A stretch of DNA of 64,000 nucleotides from Streptomyces sp. MspMP-M5 (GTDB lineage Bacteria > Actinomycetota > Actinomycetes > Streptomycetales > Streptomycetaceae): positions 58,156 through 122,155 of the forward strand of contig NZ_KB891887.1 in the NCBI RefSeq assembly GCF_000373585.1, given 5' to 3'. Positions 8,097 through 17,300 of the stretch are shown in pieces. A program made the position numbers and the translations under genes. The number at the start of each line of letters is the position of its first letter. Positions within the stretch are counted from its first letter, which is position 1. The notes under the pieces are model-generated. The model was not told where the DNA came from. It searched no databases and worked only from the letters and a program-made list of their open reading frames with translations.

Positions 8097-9984
8097 ACCA
8101 CACCGAAGACGGGGGAACTTCATGGCACACGACACCGGGCGCACGACGGCGCCCGCCGGCACCGACGGACCCGGGCGCCCACGCCTGCACTACGTCGACA
8201 ACCTGCGCATCACCCTGACGGTACTGGTGGTGCTGCACCACACGGCCGTCACCTACGGCGACATCCCGCTCTGGTACTACACCGAGCCCGCCAAGGACGG
8301 CAGCGGGCTGCTCCTGGACGCCTTCGTCATGCTCAACCAGGCGTTCTTCATGGGCTTCTTCTTCATGATCGCCGGCTACTTCACACCGCCGTCCTACGAC
8401 CGCAAGGGGCCGGGACCGTTCCTCCGGGACCGCCTGAGGCGACTGGGCATCCCCCTGCTCGCCTTCCTGCTCGTGCTGCGACCCCTCGCCGGCATCGACG
8501 GCTTCCTCCAGCTCAAGTCGACCATGGCGGCTCACGGCCAGGCGCTCCCCTACTGGATCTACTACCTGATGAGCTGGGACCCGGGCCCGCTGTGGTTCGT
8601 GGAAGTGCTGCTGGCGTTCGCCCTGGTCTATGCCCTCGTCCGGCGTCGTGCCGCGCGCCGCGCGACGGCCGCGGCCGGTGCGGCGGTGCCTGTCCGGCCG
8701 ACGCCGCGGCCGCTGCGACCGCGCACCCTCGTCGTCTTCACCGTCTGCCTGGCCCTCGCCACCTACGCATGGCGCATCGTCGTCCCGGGCACCGTGTACG
8801 TTCCGGTGCTCGGGCTGCCCACCCCCAACTTCCTGCCGCAGTACGCGAGTTTCTTCGTGCTGGGCGTCCTCGCGCACCGCCGCGGCTGGGCACAGTCCCT
8901 CACCCGCCGGATGGGGCGGCTGGGCTTCGTGGTCGCAGGCGTCGCGACGCTGACCTATCTGCCGATCCTGACCACGGCGGCGAGCGGGACGATCGACGGA
9001 AACGGCACCTGGCAGTCCCTGGCCGCGGCCCTCTGGGAGTCGACGTTCGCGGTGAGCATCGTCGTGGGCCTGACCGTGCTCTTCCGTGAGCGCTTCAACC
9101 ACCAGGGCAGGAAGGCCGCGTTCCTCTCCCGGCACGCCTTCGCGGTCTACCTCCTGCACGCGCCGGTGCTGGTCGGGCTGGGTCTGGCCTTCCATTGGCT
9201 GCACGCCCCGGCCGTCGCCAAGTTCGCCCTCGTCGGCGCGCTGGCGCTGCCGCTGTGCTGGGCCGTGGCCTACGCCGTACGCCGCCTGCCGCGCGCCGAC
9301 CGGGTGCTGTAGGGACGACGACGATGACGGGAGGCGGCTGCGGGACGGGCTTGGCTGGTCCAACTCGCGCCGCCTCGCTTCATGATGACGTCTCGTCAGG
9401 CGCATCCCCACGAATCCGGCACAGGCGAGCGCGGCCGCCGCGAGCACTGGGCCGCCGGTGGTGACCGCGCGCCGGAGCACCGGCGCGGCGGCGTATCCGG
9501 TGCCGGCCTCGGCGGCGGCCCACAGCGGAGCGGCCAGGGCGCTGTAGGGGGCGATGCGGCGATAGGGCAGGCCGGTGGCACCGGCCAGGTGCGGCGTCAG
9601 GGTGCGGACCACGGGGGCGAAGCGGGCCAGGAAGACGGCCGGTCCGCCGCGGCGGGCCATCAGTGCCTGGGCGCGCTGCCATGCGGCGGCGGGAAGGCGG
9701 CGGCCGGCGCGTCCGGCACGTCCGGCGCGCAGACGGTCGGCCAGCAGGCGTCCGGTGCGGTGGGCCAGGAAGTCGCCCGCCACCACGGCACAGGCCGCGG
9801 TCGCGATGACGAGCGGGAGGCTCAACTGCCCGGCGCGGGCCAGTGCGCCGGCGCCGAGGAGCAGTGTGAAGGTGGGGACGAAAGCGCCGACGAGCAGCAC
9901 CGACTCGGCCAGGACTGCCGCGGCCAGCACGGCGTAGGCGGCCGCGCTGGGGAGAGGACCGAAGGAGGCGGGCCAGACGCTCAC
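8044..9984 (-). CDS. DedA-family membrane protein with no stop codon at the expected place
   Basis: GTG at 9984 overlaps the stop of the methyltransferase gene. Residues 1-205 (down to about 9370) are a normal DedA/SNARE-associated protein: hydrophobic N-terminus with LVGAFVPTFTLLLGAGAL, GDFLAHRTGRLLADRL, then RRGGPAVFLARFAPVVRTLTPHLAGATGLPYRRI. DedA proteins are usually 200-230 aa and help lipid-carrier recycling and membrane homeostasis. After the basic tail (MRLTRRHHEARRREL) the frame stays open to 8044, antisense through the entire acyltransferase gene, giving 646 aa. The extension is hydrophilic, shadow-like sequence. Either the stop has been lost or a frameshift lies near 9313-9400 (the next frame stops at 9380). 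Only 9370-9984 is supported as coding. Confidence 0.55.
   Translation of the reverse strand: MSVWPASFGPLPSAAAYAVLAAAVLAESVLLVGAFVPTFTLLLGAGALARAGQLSLPLVIATAACAVVAGDFLAHRTGRLLADRLRAGRAGRAGRRLPAAAWQRAQALMARRGGPAVFLARFAPVVRTLTPHLAGATGLPYRRIAPYSALAAPLWAAAEAGTGYAAAPVLRRAVTTGGPVLAAAALACAGFVGMRLTRRHHEARRRELDQPSPSRSRLPSSSSSLQHPVGARQAAYGVGHGPAQRQRQRADEGELGDGRGVQPMEGQTQPDQHRRVQEVDREGVPGEERGLPALVVEALTEEHGQAHDDAHRERRLPEGRGQGLPGAVSVDRPARRRGQDRQIGQRRDACDHEAQPPHPAGEGLCPAAAVREDAQHEETRVLRQEVGGGQPEHRNVHGARDDDAPCVGGEGQADGEDDEGARSQRPRRRPDRHRRTGRGRRAARGTTPDEGIDQGERQQHFHEPQRARVPAHQVVDPVGERLAVSRHGRLELEEAVDAGEGSQHEQEGEQGDAQSPQAVPEERSRPLAVVGRRCEVAGDHEEEAHEERLVEHDEGVQEQPAAVLGGLGVVPERDVAVGDGRVVQHHQYRQGDAQVVDVVQAWAPGSVGAGGRRRAPGVVCHEVPPSSVWFRNRRAGRPGWLARRER
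8122..9312 (+). CDS. Acyltransferase family 3 membrane protein
   Basis: 396 aa, about ten membrane helices. It starts with the family hallmark LHYVDNLRITLTVLVVLHHTAVTYGD, where the HH pair (about residues 32-33) is the probable catalytic histidine region, followed by GFFFMIAGYFTPPSYDRKGPGPFLRDRLRRLGIPLL. Such proteins O-acylate sugars, glucans, lipids or antibiotics at the membrane. RBS GGGGGAA seven bases before ATG. Probably co-transcribed with the TetR gene 25 bp upstream. The opposite strand is completely open across this gene, see the DedA entry. Confidence 0.85.
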   Translation: MAHDTGRTTAPAGTDGPGRPRLHYVDNLRITLTVLVVLHHTAVTYGDIPLWYYTEPAKDGSGLLLDAFVMLNQAFFMGFFFMIAGYFTPPSYDRKGPGPFLRDRLRRLGIPLLAFLLVLRPLAGIDGFLQLKSTMAAHGQALPYWIYYLMSWDPGPLWFVEVLLAFALVYALVRRRAARRATAAAGAAVPVRPTPRPLRPRTLVVFTVCLALATYAWRIVVPGTVYVPVLGLPTPNFLPQYASFFVLGVLAHRRGWAQSLTRRMGRLGFVVAGVATLTYLPILTTAASGTIDGNGTWQSLAAALWESTFAVSIVVGLTVLFRERFNHQGRKAAFLSRHAFAVYLLHAPVLVGLGLAFHWLHAPAVAKFALVGALALPLCWAVAYAVRRLPRADRVL

Positions 9985-10757
9985 CGGGCCGCTCCGGTCG
10001 CGGCGGGCCGCGGTGCGGGGAGGACGGACAGGGGGCGTCGGAGCTGCCAGACATGGGCCGGGGGAAGGTTGCGCCAGACCGTGTGACGGTCCGTGGCGCA
10101 GCGACGCCGGTAGCCGGCCATGATCTCGTCGACGGCCCGGTGCCGGCGGGCTTCGGCCGGTGCGGCCAGCAGGGCGCGGGCCGTGCGGGTGCCCCGGTAG
10201 GCGAAGTAGGTGAGGGTGCCGCCGGGGCGGAGCAGCTCCAGAAACCGGCTCATGATCGTCTCCACCTCTCGGGGGGTGAAGTTGGTCAGGGGCAGGCCGG
10301 AGACGATGACGTCGTAGCGCCGGTCGGTGTCCAGGTGCTCGACGCGGGTGTGGTGGACGTCGATGCGGACGCGGGGATGGGTGCCGGTGCCGGCGGCCGG
10401 GTGTGGCGCGGTGGCGACGAGGTGCCGCAGGCGGGCGGCGAACCGGGGGTTGGCGTCGATGACGTCGAGGCTGCTGCCCGGCGGGAGTTGGGGAATCAGG
10501 GCACGGGTGACCGCTCCGGTGCCGGCGCCCGCCTCCAGCACGGTCAGCGGTCGCGGTGCCCGGCTGCGTACCGGGGCGGTCAGTGTGTGGGCCAGGGCCC
10601 TGCCGCTGGGGGCGACCGCGCCTGTGGTGCGCATGTCGCGGACGGCTTCGGCCAGGAACGTCCAGCCGTCGGCGGAGCGCCGCGGACGGGCCGGGCCGGG
10701 CGAGGTGGCCGGAGAGACGGCGGGGGCAGGGGCGGGCGAGGTGGTACGGGATGTCAT
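9981..10757 (-). CDS. SAM-dependent methyltransferase (phospholipid N-methyltransferase-like)
   Basis: 258 aa. Motif I is LEAGAGTGAVTRALIPQLPPGSSLDVIDANPRF, followed by the motif IV-like YDVIVSGLPLTNF and post-motif LLRPGGTLTYFAY. The SGLPLTNF motif matches PmtA-type phosphatidylethanolamine N-methyltransferases and rRNA adenine dimethylase relatives. Start ATG 10757 is chosen because the frame upstream is compositionally unlike protein and overlaps the promoter of the divergent histidine kinase. Its stop overlaps the DedA GTG start, so the two form a membrane-lipid pair. Precise substrate unproven. Confidence 0.7.
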   Translation of the reverse strand: MTSRTTSPAPAPAVSPATSPGPARPRRSADGWTFLAEAVRDMRTTGAVAPSGRALAHTLTAPVRSRAPRPLTVLEAGAGTGAVTRALIPQLPPGSSLDVIDANPRFAARLRHLVATAPHPAAGTGTHPRVRIDVHHTRVEHLDTDRRYDVIVSGLPLTNFTPREVETIMSRFLELLRPGGTLTYFAYRGTRTARALLAAPAEARRHRAVDEIMAGYRRRCATDRHTVWRNLPPAHVWQLRRPLSVLPAPRPAATGAAR

Positions 10758-10889
10758 GACGGTGACGCTAGGAATTCGTCCGGGCCGGCGGATCCGCCGT
10801 TGTGCGAGCCGCCGCACCGACGAAAGTAGGGGGCCGCGGTCGCAGTTCGTCGTAAGTGCCGCCGCGGGTGGGCCACTTAGGATGCCGGA

Positions 10890-12050
10890 ATGAGCCGGAG
10901 AGAGCACCCGCGGTGGGGCGGAAGCCCGCGCTGGGCCGCCTACGGGCGGTGCGCTCTGGTGGTGCTGGTGACCCTCAACTCCGTGCAGTACGGCGCGCTG
11001 GCCTCCGACGGGCGGTATCTGGCCCTGTGCCCGGCCGCCGGGTTGCTGTGCGGACTGGCCCTGCTGGTGCGACGGTTGCCGTGGCCGACCGCGCCGCTCC
11101 TGACCACCGCGGCGACCGCATGGTGGGGGTCACCGACGATGCCGCTGCTGCTGGTGGCCCTGTTCGACCTGGCGGCACAGCGTCGGGCCCGGGTCGCGGT
11201 GGGCTGCGCCGTCCTCGTCCTCGGGGTCAACTTCCTCACCGTCCCGCAGTTCTCGCTGTGGAATCCGCAGCAGTACGGCTCCAGTCTGTTTCTGCTGCTG
11301 CCGGTGGTCGGCGGGCTGTGGGTGGGCAACCGGCGCCGCCTGGTGGAGGCGCTCAACGCGCAGGTCGAACACCTGTGGACCGAGCGGGAGTTGCGCGAGG
11401 AGGCGGCCCGCGCGGCCGAACGTTCCCGGATCGCGGCCGAGATGCACGACGTGCTGGCCCACCGCCTGAGCCTGATCGCCCTGCACACCGGGGTCCTGGC
11501 CACCAGGACGGATGCCCTGCCCGCACCGGTCGGCCAGCGCCTCGACCTGCTGCGCACCGCGTCCACCGAGGCGCTGGCCGACCTGCGCGACGTCCTCGGC
11601 GTCCTGCGCGACCGGGCCGCCGCCCCTGCCGCCGCGCCGATGCCCGTCCTGCGCGAGGTGGACGAGCTGGTCGAGCAGGCCCGCGCCGCCGGGCAGCAGG
11701 TCGAGGTGCACCTCGACGGCCGCCCCGAGCAGGCACCGGCCACCCACCGGCTGGCCGTCCACCGCCTGATCCAGGAGGCGCTGACCAACGCCCGCAAGCA
11801 CGCCGGCGGTTCCCCGGTGGTTCTCCGCATCGCCTACCGGCCGCCGGCCACCACCGTCGACGTCACCAACGCCCCCGGCTCCCGCAGTCCGGACGCCGTC
11901 GCCTCCGGGTTCGGTCTGATCGGTCTGCGCGAGCGCGTCACCGCACTCGGCGGCGACCTGCGCGCCGGACCGGACGGGGACGGCGCCTGGCGACTGGCCG
12001 CCCGTATTCCCCATCCGCCCGGCAGCGAGCAGAACGGCACCCGCACATGA
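10890..12050 (+). CDS. Sensor histidine kinase (NarL/DesK type)
   Basis: 386 aa. Residues 18-145 contain four or five membrane helices without a large external loop, so it probably senses the membrane. The HisKA_3 box RSRIAAEMHDVLAHRLSLIALHTG places the phospho-accepting His at residue 186. The ATPase domain has HRLIQEALTNARKHA (N box) and GFGLIGLRERVTALGG (G box). Its stop overlaps the start of the response regulator (ATGA). The neighbouring divergent methyltransferase/DedA pair may be a target (inference from a shared promoter region). Confidence 0.92.
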   Translation: MSRREHPRWGGSPRWAAYGRCALVVLVTLNSVQYGALASDGRYLALCPAAGLLCGLALLVRRLPWPTAPLLTTAATAWWGSPTMPLLLVALFDLAAQRRARVAVGCAVLVLGVNFLTVPQFSLWNPQQYGSSLFLLLPVVGGLWVGNRRRLVEALNAQVEHLWTERELREEAARAAERSRIAAEMHDVLAHRLSLIALHTGVLATRTDALPAPVGQRLDLLRTASTEALADLRDVLGVLRDRAAAPAAAPMPVLREVDELVEQARAAGQQVEVHLDGRPEQAPATHRLAVHRLIQEALTNARKHAGGSPVVLRIAYRPPATTVDVTNAPGSRSPDAVASGFGLIGLRERVTALGGDLRAGPDGDGAWRLAARIPHPPGSEQNGTRT

Positions 12051-12697
12051 TCCGCGTCATGATCGTCGACGACGACCCCCTGGTCCGCCTGGGCCTGGCC
12101 GACCTCCTGGACGGCGACGCCGGCATCGGGGTCGTCGCCCAGGCATCCGACGGCCTGCACGCCGTCGAACAGGCCACCGTCCATCGCGTCGACGTCGCCC
12201 TGGTGGACGTCCGTATGCCCCGCATGGACGGCATCACCGCCACCGCCCGGCTGCGCGCCCTCCCCCACCCGCCGAAAGTGATCACCCTGACCACCTTCGA
12301 CCTCGACGACTACGTCTACAACGCGCTCGCGGCCGGGGCCGACGGCTTTCTGCTCAAGGACACCGAACCGGCCGAGATCCTGCGCGCCGTGCACCTCGTC
12401 GCCGCCGGCTCCGCGATGCTCCATCCCGCCGCGGCCCGTCGTGTGATCGACCGCTACCACGCCACCAGCGGGCCCCGGGCGAGCAGCGCCCGATCCCGCG
12501 TCGGACGGCTCACCCCACGCGAGCACGACGTGCTGACCCTGCTCGCCCAGGGCGGGACCAACGCCGACATCGCGGCCCGCCTCGGCATGCGCGAAAGCAC
12601 CGTCAAGGCCCATGTCAGCCGCATCCTGACCGCGTTGGACGTCACCAACCGCGTCCAGGCCGCCCTGCTGGCCCGCGACGCCGGCCTCGCGCCGTAG
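12047..12697 (+). CDS. Response regulator, NarL/LuxR type
   Basis: 216 aa. Receiver domain with acidic pocket D8-D10, phospho-acceptor D54 (ALVDVRMPRMDG), conserved Thr in ITLTTFD and Lys in FLLKDTEP. The C-terminal LuxR helix-turn-helix is RLTPREHDVLTLLAQGGTNADIAARLGMRESTVKAHVSRIL. Translationally coupled to the kinase by ATGA overlap; a cognate pair. Confidence 0.95.
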   Translation: MIRVMIVDDDPLVRLGLADLLDGDAGIGVVAQASDGLHAVEQATVHRVDVALVDVRMPRMDGITATARLRALPHPPKVITLTTFDLDDYVYNALAAGADGFLLKDTEPAEILRAVHLVAAGSAMLHPAAARRVIDRYHATSGPRASSARSRVGRLTPREHDVLTLLAQGGTNADIAARLGMRESTVKAHVSRILTALDVTNRVQAALLARDAGLAP

Positions 12698-12822
12698 GGC
12701 CTCGGGCCGTTCGGGTCGTGCGGCGCGCTCGCCGGGCCCGGCGTGACGGCGGCGGGCGGGGTACGTCATGCTGGGCGCGTCAGGTGCAGGGCATGGGGTG
12801 AAGGCGCCAGGGCGGGGGTTCG

Positions 12823-13617
12823 ATGGTTCCGGGAACGGTGGCACAACTGACGATCCTGCTGGTGCTCGTCCTGCCCGGCGTGTTCTACCAGGCCGTGCGG
12901 GAGCGCTTGCGGGGCAGCCTGGCCGCCGAACAGGAGCCGCAGAACCGGCTGGTGCGTGCCATCGCCGCGGGTGCGCTGCTGGACGCCGGGTACGCCGTGG
13001 TGGCCGGGCCGTGGCTGGTCGACCTGCTGACCGGGGGCGGGCAGGGGCCGCTCGCCGGGGTCCTGCGACATCCCCAACGAGCCGGCGCGGCCGCGCTGTT
13101 GCTGGTCGTCGTGGTGCCGTCCGCCGCTGCCTGGGCGGGGCACGCCTGGCGCCGGCGGCGCGCGTCCGCACGGTACGAGCCCACGCCGACGGCCTGGGAC
13201 GCCCTCTTCCGCAACCGCGGGTCCTGCTTCGTGCGGGTGCGGCTCAAGAGCGGGCTGTGGGTGGGCGGTTGGCTCGGCTCACGGTCGGCGGTCTCGGCGT
13301 ATCCGCAGCCGGCCGACCTCTATCTCCAGGCGCAGTACCGCATGGGGCCGGACGGCAGGTTCCTGGGGCGGGTCCCCGGCACGGCGGGGGTGTATGTGCG
13401 GGCGGCCGAGGTGGACGTCCTGGAGGTCCTGCTGCCACCAGCGGCGGGCGCGACGGAAGGAGAGGGCGATGACGGACCGGAGCGGCGCGGAGGAGGAGTT
13501 GGAGAGCCTGGTCGCGGAGTTCTCGACCCGCAGGGGGACCTACCGGCCCACGGACGACCTGACGGAGCCCGACGAGGTGCCGCCGGGGCCGTCGGGGACG
13601 GCGACGGCGACGGGTGA
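12823..13617 (+). CDS. DUF6338 family membrane-associated protein
   Basis: 264 aa. Two or three hydrophobic segments (residues 6-22, 45-65, 85-108), then a soluble domain beginning TPTAWDALFRNRGSCFVRVRLKSGLWVGGWLGSRSAVSAYPQPADLYL, which is the DUF6338 signature; function unknown. Conserved sequence ends near VDVLEVLLPP (about residue 205). The last 55 residues are Gly/Asp/Pro/Arg-rich and overlap the downstream small gene in another frame, so this tail is likely unconstrained. Confidence 0.75.
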   Translation: MVPGTVAQLTILLVLVLPGVFYQAVRERLRGSLAAEQEPQNRLVRAIAAGALLDAGYAVVAGPWLVDLLTGGGQGPLAGVLRHPQRAGAAALLLVVVVPSAAAWAGHAWRRRRASARYEPTPTAWDALFRNRGSCFVRVRLKSGLWVGGWLGSRSAVSAYPQPADLYLQAQYRMGPDGRFLGRVPGTAGVYVRAAEVDVLEVLLPPAAGATEGEGDDGPERRGGGVGEPGRGVLDPQGDLPAHGRPDGARRGAAGAVGDGDGDG

Positions 13618-13666
13618 GGCCGCGCCGGGCGCGAGCCCGGGCGACCCGGGGCCGGCGGCGTCCTAG
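13469..13666 (+). CDS. Small acidic protein overlapping the DUF6338 gene
   Basis: 65 aa, starting MTDRSGAEEELESLVAEFSTRR, acidic helix then Pro/Gly/Ala-rich tail. The ATG is preceded by GGAAGGAGAGGGCG, one of the best ribosome binding sites in the window, which is why it is called although it overlaps the upstream gene by 149 bp. No known domain. Ends 4 bp into the stop of the convergent GNAT gene. Confidence 0.55.
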   Translation: MTDRSGAEEELESLVAEFSTRRGTYRPTDDLTEPDEVPPGPSGTATATGEAAPGASPGDPGPAAS

Positions 13667-14316
13667 CGACTGCCCTGAAGCCTGTCCTCGGGCCTGTCCT
13701 GGGACCTGTCCGGTGGGGTGGCGTGGGGCCCGTCCGAGGGGATGGCGTGGGTCCGGGCTGCCTGGCTTCGGGTGAGGCGCCAGATCTGGTCCTCGCCGGT
13801 TTCGGCCGGCGCGAGGCGTTCAGCGGGGCGGCGGCAGCGGACGGTGAAGCCGAGGCGGGCCGGGATGGCGCCGCTGGCGTGGTTGGCCGGGTCGTGGACG
13901 ATCTCGACCCACTCGACGCCGGGCAGGCGGAACGCCTCCGCGGCCAGGGCGCGGGCCGCCCGGGTCGCCACCCCGCGGCCGCTGGCGGCGGGGTGCAGCC
14001 AGTAGCCGATCTCACAGCCGTCGGGCGGGGTGTCGTCGTGCCGGTACAGTCCGCAGGAGCCGACGATCGCGCCGTTCAGCACGATCGCGTAGGTGAAGTC
14101 CTTGCCGTCGTCCCAGAGTTGGGCGCGGCTGCCGAGGAACTCGATGGTTCTGGACGGGCTCCGGCCCGAGGCCCAGGGCGCCCAGGGGCGCAGGTGCTCC
14201 CGCGACTCCTCGACGACCCGGAGGAACTCCGGCAGGTCCGTGTCGGCGTCGAAGCGCCGCAGGGTCAGGTCGCCCAGGTCGATCACGGGTGGGGGAAGAG
14301 GTGTCTTCGCGTCCAT
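13663..14316 (-). CDS. GNAT-family acetyltransferase (RimJ/RimL type)
   Basis: 217 aa from ATG 14316. GNAT_3 signature: LTLRRFDADTDLPEFLRVVEESREHLRPWAPWA, then GSCGLYRHDDTPPDGCEIGYWLHPAASGRGVATRAARALAAEAF (acetyl-CoA loop SGRGVATRA) and NHASGAIPARLGFTVRCRR. Domain ends near residue 185; the rest is a Pro/Asp/Arg-rich tail encoded by a degenerate repeat (13675-13740). The RBS is weak. Substrate unknown. Confidence 0.8.
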   Translation of the reverse strand: MDAKTPLPPPVIDLGDLTLRRFDADTDLPEFLRVVEESREHLRPWAPWASGRSPSRTIEFLGSRAQLWDDGKDFTYAIVLNGAIVGSCGLYRHDDTPPDGCEIGYWLHPAASGRGVATRAARALAAEAFRLPGVEWVEIVHDPANHASGAIPARLGFTVRCRRPAERLAPAETGEDQIWRLTRSQAARTHAIPSDGPHATPPDRSQDRPEDRLQGSR

Positions 14317-14398
14317 GTCCGGAGGATGGTCCGCGGCCGCCTTCGTCGCAACGGGATTTCGCACGGCCGCTCGCCCTCTCCCCCTCACCGCCCGTCGT

Positions 14399-17300
14399 TC
14401 AGGCGCCGGTATGGATGTGGGCCGCCCACAGGTGTGGTGCCTGGGCGTAGCGGTTGCGGAGCGCGCGCAGGGGGTGGTGCAGGGCCAGGGCCGGGTCCAG
14501 GGGGCGGTGGTGGGCGAGGTCGTCGGCGAGGGCGGTGTAGAACTCCCCCATGAGGCGGGTCGTCAGCTTGTCGGAGACGGTCCACAGGGTGCCGATCACA
14601 TGCGGGTAGCCGGCGAGTTGGAAGGAGGACGCCAGTTGGACCGCCTCGTCGGGCAGGGTGATGCCGCCCTGGGAGGTGGAGCAGGCGGACAGCACGGCCA
14701 GCTCCGGGCCGATCGGGCGCTGGGCGGCGGCGTGCAGGGCGGTGAGCCGACCGTCGTGGAGGATCAGCCCGCTGTCCGAGGGGTTGAGCAGATCGCTGAC
14801 GCCGTGGCAGCTGAAGTGCACCCAGGGGTGTTCGGCCAGGGCCCGGCCCACGGCTGCGACGGTGGCGGCGTCACCGGTCAGGAACCGCCCGTCGGGGAAG
14901 AGTTCGGCCAGCAGCGCCGCCTCGTCGGAGGCGCCGGGCAACGGCGGGCCGCCGGGGGTTTCGGGGAGTGCGACGACCAGCGGGGCCGGGTGCGCGCCGG
15001 GGTCGCGGGCCAGGCGGGCGCGGGCCTGGAGCAGGGCGCGCACGGTGGGCGTGTAGGAGGAGACGGCTCGGTCGAGGACCCAGGTGCCGGAGCCCGGGTC
15101 GCCGCGCCCGGCGGCGTGCAGCGGCAGGAAGGACAGCCAGCCGGTGGGGCACCACCACACCCGGGGCCAGGGTTCGCCGTCGTACGGGATCGTCCGCAGG
15201 CCGAGCCGGTCGAGGACGGGGGCGGCGACGGTGTCCCACAGCCACCGCAGGATGTCGCCGAGGGTGCGCATCGCGGCGAGGGCACGCGGTACGCCGTGCT
15301 CGCCGTATGCCTCGTCGACGCTCTCGACGAACGCCGCTGCCCGCGCCACCACGGCGGCCGGGGTGAGGTCGGGCAGCGGGAGCACCTCGATGCCCGCGTC
15401 GGTCAGCAGCAGGGCGTCGGAGCGGTAGGTACTGACGTTGAGGACGACGACGGGTCCCTCGACGGCGGCAGTGTGCAGGTGCGACAGCGCGGGTGGACGG
15501 AGGAAGTCCGCAAAGCCGGGTACCTCCCGTATTTCCGCGAGGAGTTCGTCCCAGCGACGGGCCATGGCATGCCGGGCCTGGGCGTCGAGTCCGGCGCGCT
15601 GCCCGATGTGCTGCGGGGCGGCGCCGCCGGAGTGGAGCATCGTCGGCGGGCGGGTGGGCGCGGCGCTCAGCCGCTCGCGGAGTTCTTCGAACTCGGCTGC
15701 CAGGGCGGGGGCGACGGCACGCAGCCGTGAGGCGTCGGCGCGGTTCTCCAGGCCCTGGGCGAGCAGCACGCCGCGCCCCTGTTCCAGCAGTGTCAGGGCC
15801 CGGCCGGGGTCGCCGGCGCGCAGGGCGAACGCCGCGGCGTCGCCGGCCAGTCCGTTGCTCGCGCGCAGCCGTTCCTCCTGGTCGATGCGGGCGAGGCTGC
15901 GCGGGGCGAGGTGCGGCAGCAGCTCGACGGCGTAGGCGTAGCCCTCCAGGGCGCCGGCGTCCCAGCCCGCGTGTGCGGCGGCCTCGCCCCAGGCGCGGGC
16001 GGCCAGCAGGCGGGTGGGGAGGGGGGAGGCCGGGTTCTGGGCGGAACGGCGGGCCAGGCGGGCCGCCGCCACCAGGTCGACGGGTTCGCCGAGGAGGGCC
16101 CGGCGTACCTGGGCGGCGGCCAGGATCCACTCGGCGCGGGCCTGCTCGGGGTGGCCGTCGGTGGTGCCGGCGAGGGCTTCCCGGGCGGCGGCGACCGCGC
16201 GGTGGAGTTGGTGTGCCACCGCGGGGCCGGTGGCGTCGTCGGCGAGTTGTGCGGCGGTGAGGCAGGCGCCGGCCAGGTTGGTCAGGGCGAAGGGGCGCCA
16301 GGGGTCGTTCTCGCCGAAGCCGGCCACCGCGTCTTCGAGGGCGCGCCGGGCCTCGGCGGCCAGCGGGCCGCTGGTCTCCTCCTCGGCGAAGGCGCGGCTC
16401 TGGAGCAGCAGGCCGAGGTTGAGCGCGGCGAACTGGGGGCCGAGCCGTTCGCCGTGCTCGTGTGCCAGCGCGGTGCGCAGCAGCGCGGCCGCCTCGTCGG
16501 CGGCGGCCGGGTCGCCGGTGATCTCGTACCAGCCGCGCAGCGCCTCGGCGAGGTTGTTCAGGAGCCTGGCCCGGTCGAAGGCGTCCGGCGGGCCCTCGTC
16601 GACGGAGCGGCGCAGCACGGCCACGCCCTCGGCGTGCCAGGTGCGGTCGCCGGTGACGCCGGCGCGTTGGAGCAGGGCGACGCCGAGGTTGGTCAGGACG
16701 TTGCCGTGGTGGTCGTGGCCGGCGGGCACGGTGGCGGCGGCTTCGCGGAGCAGGTCGACGGCGGTGTCCATGAGCGTCTCGTCGCCGGTGTCGCCGGCGC
16801 GGTCCCCGGCGGCGTAGCCGAAGCTGGAGAGGACCTCGAAGCGTTCGTCGGACGATGCCGGCGTGGCGGCGAGGGCGGCGGCGTAGTGCTCCAGCGCCTC
16901 TTCGCGGACCTGCTCGTCGCGGCTGTGGTGGTACTGGTCCATCAGGCCGTTGGCGAGGCCGAGGAGGGCGCGCGCGGCGGGCGGTCCGGGCGCTGCGGCA
17001 CAGGCTTCGCGGTGCCGCCGGACGGCTTCTTGGAGTGGTTCGGGGTCGCCGGTGAAACGGGTGAGGGAGCGGAGGGCGTGGCCGAGGCGGGTGAGCGCGT
17101 CGGCCCTGCTGGGGGTGTCCGGACCGGCGCCGGTCACCGCGTCGCGCAGCACCTCGACGGCCTCCGCCAGCAGGGTCCGGTCCGAGCGGATTTCCGCGAG
17201 GTGCTGCAGGGCGTCGCCGAGGTTGCCGAGGCGGTGGACGCGGAAGTGGTCGTCCGGCGGGGTGAGGGCGACGGCGGTGCGGTGGGCGCGGACCGCCTCG

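Noticed and set aside
8044..9312. The C-terminal half of the 646-aa DedA reading frame as real protein
   Set aside because: It is antisense to a convincing acyltransferase and is hydrophilic and without pattern; kept only as a coordinate note and a finding.
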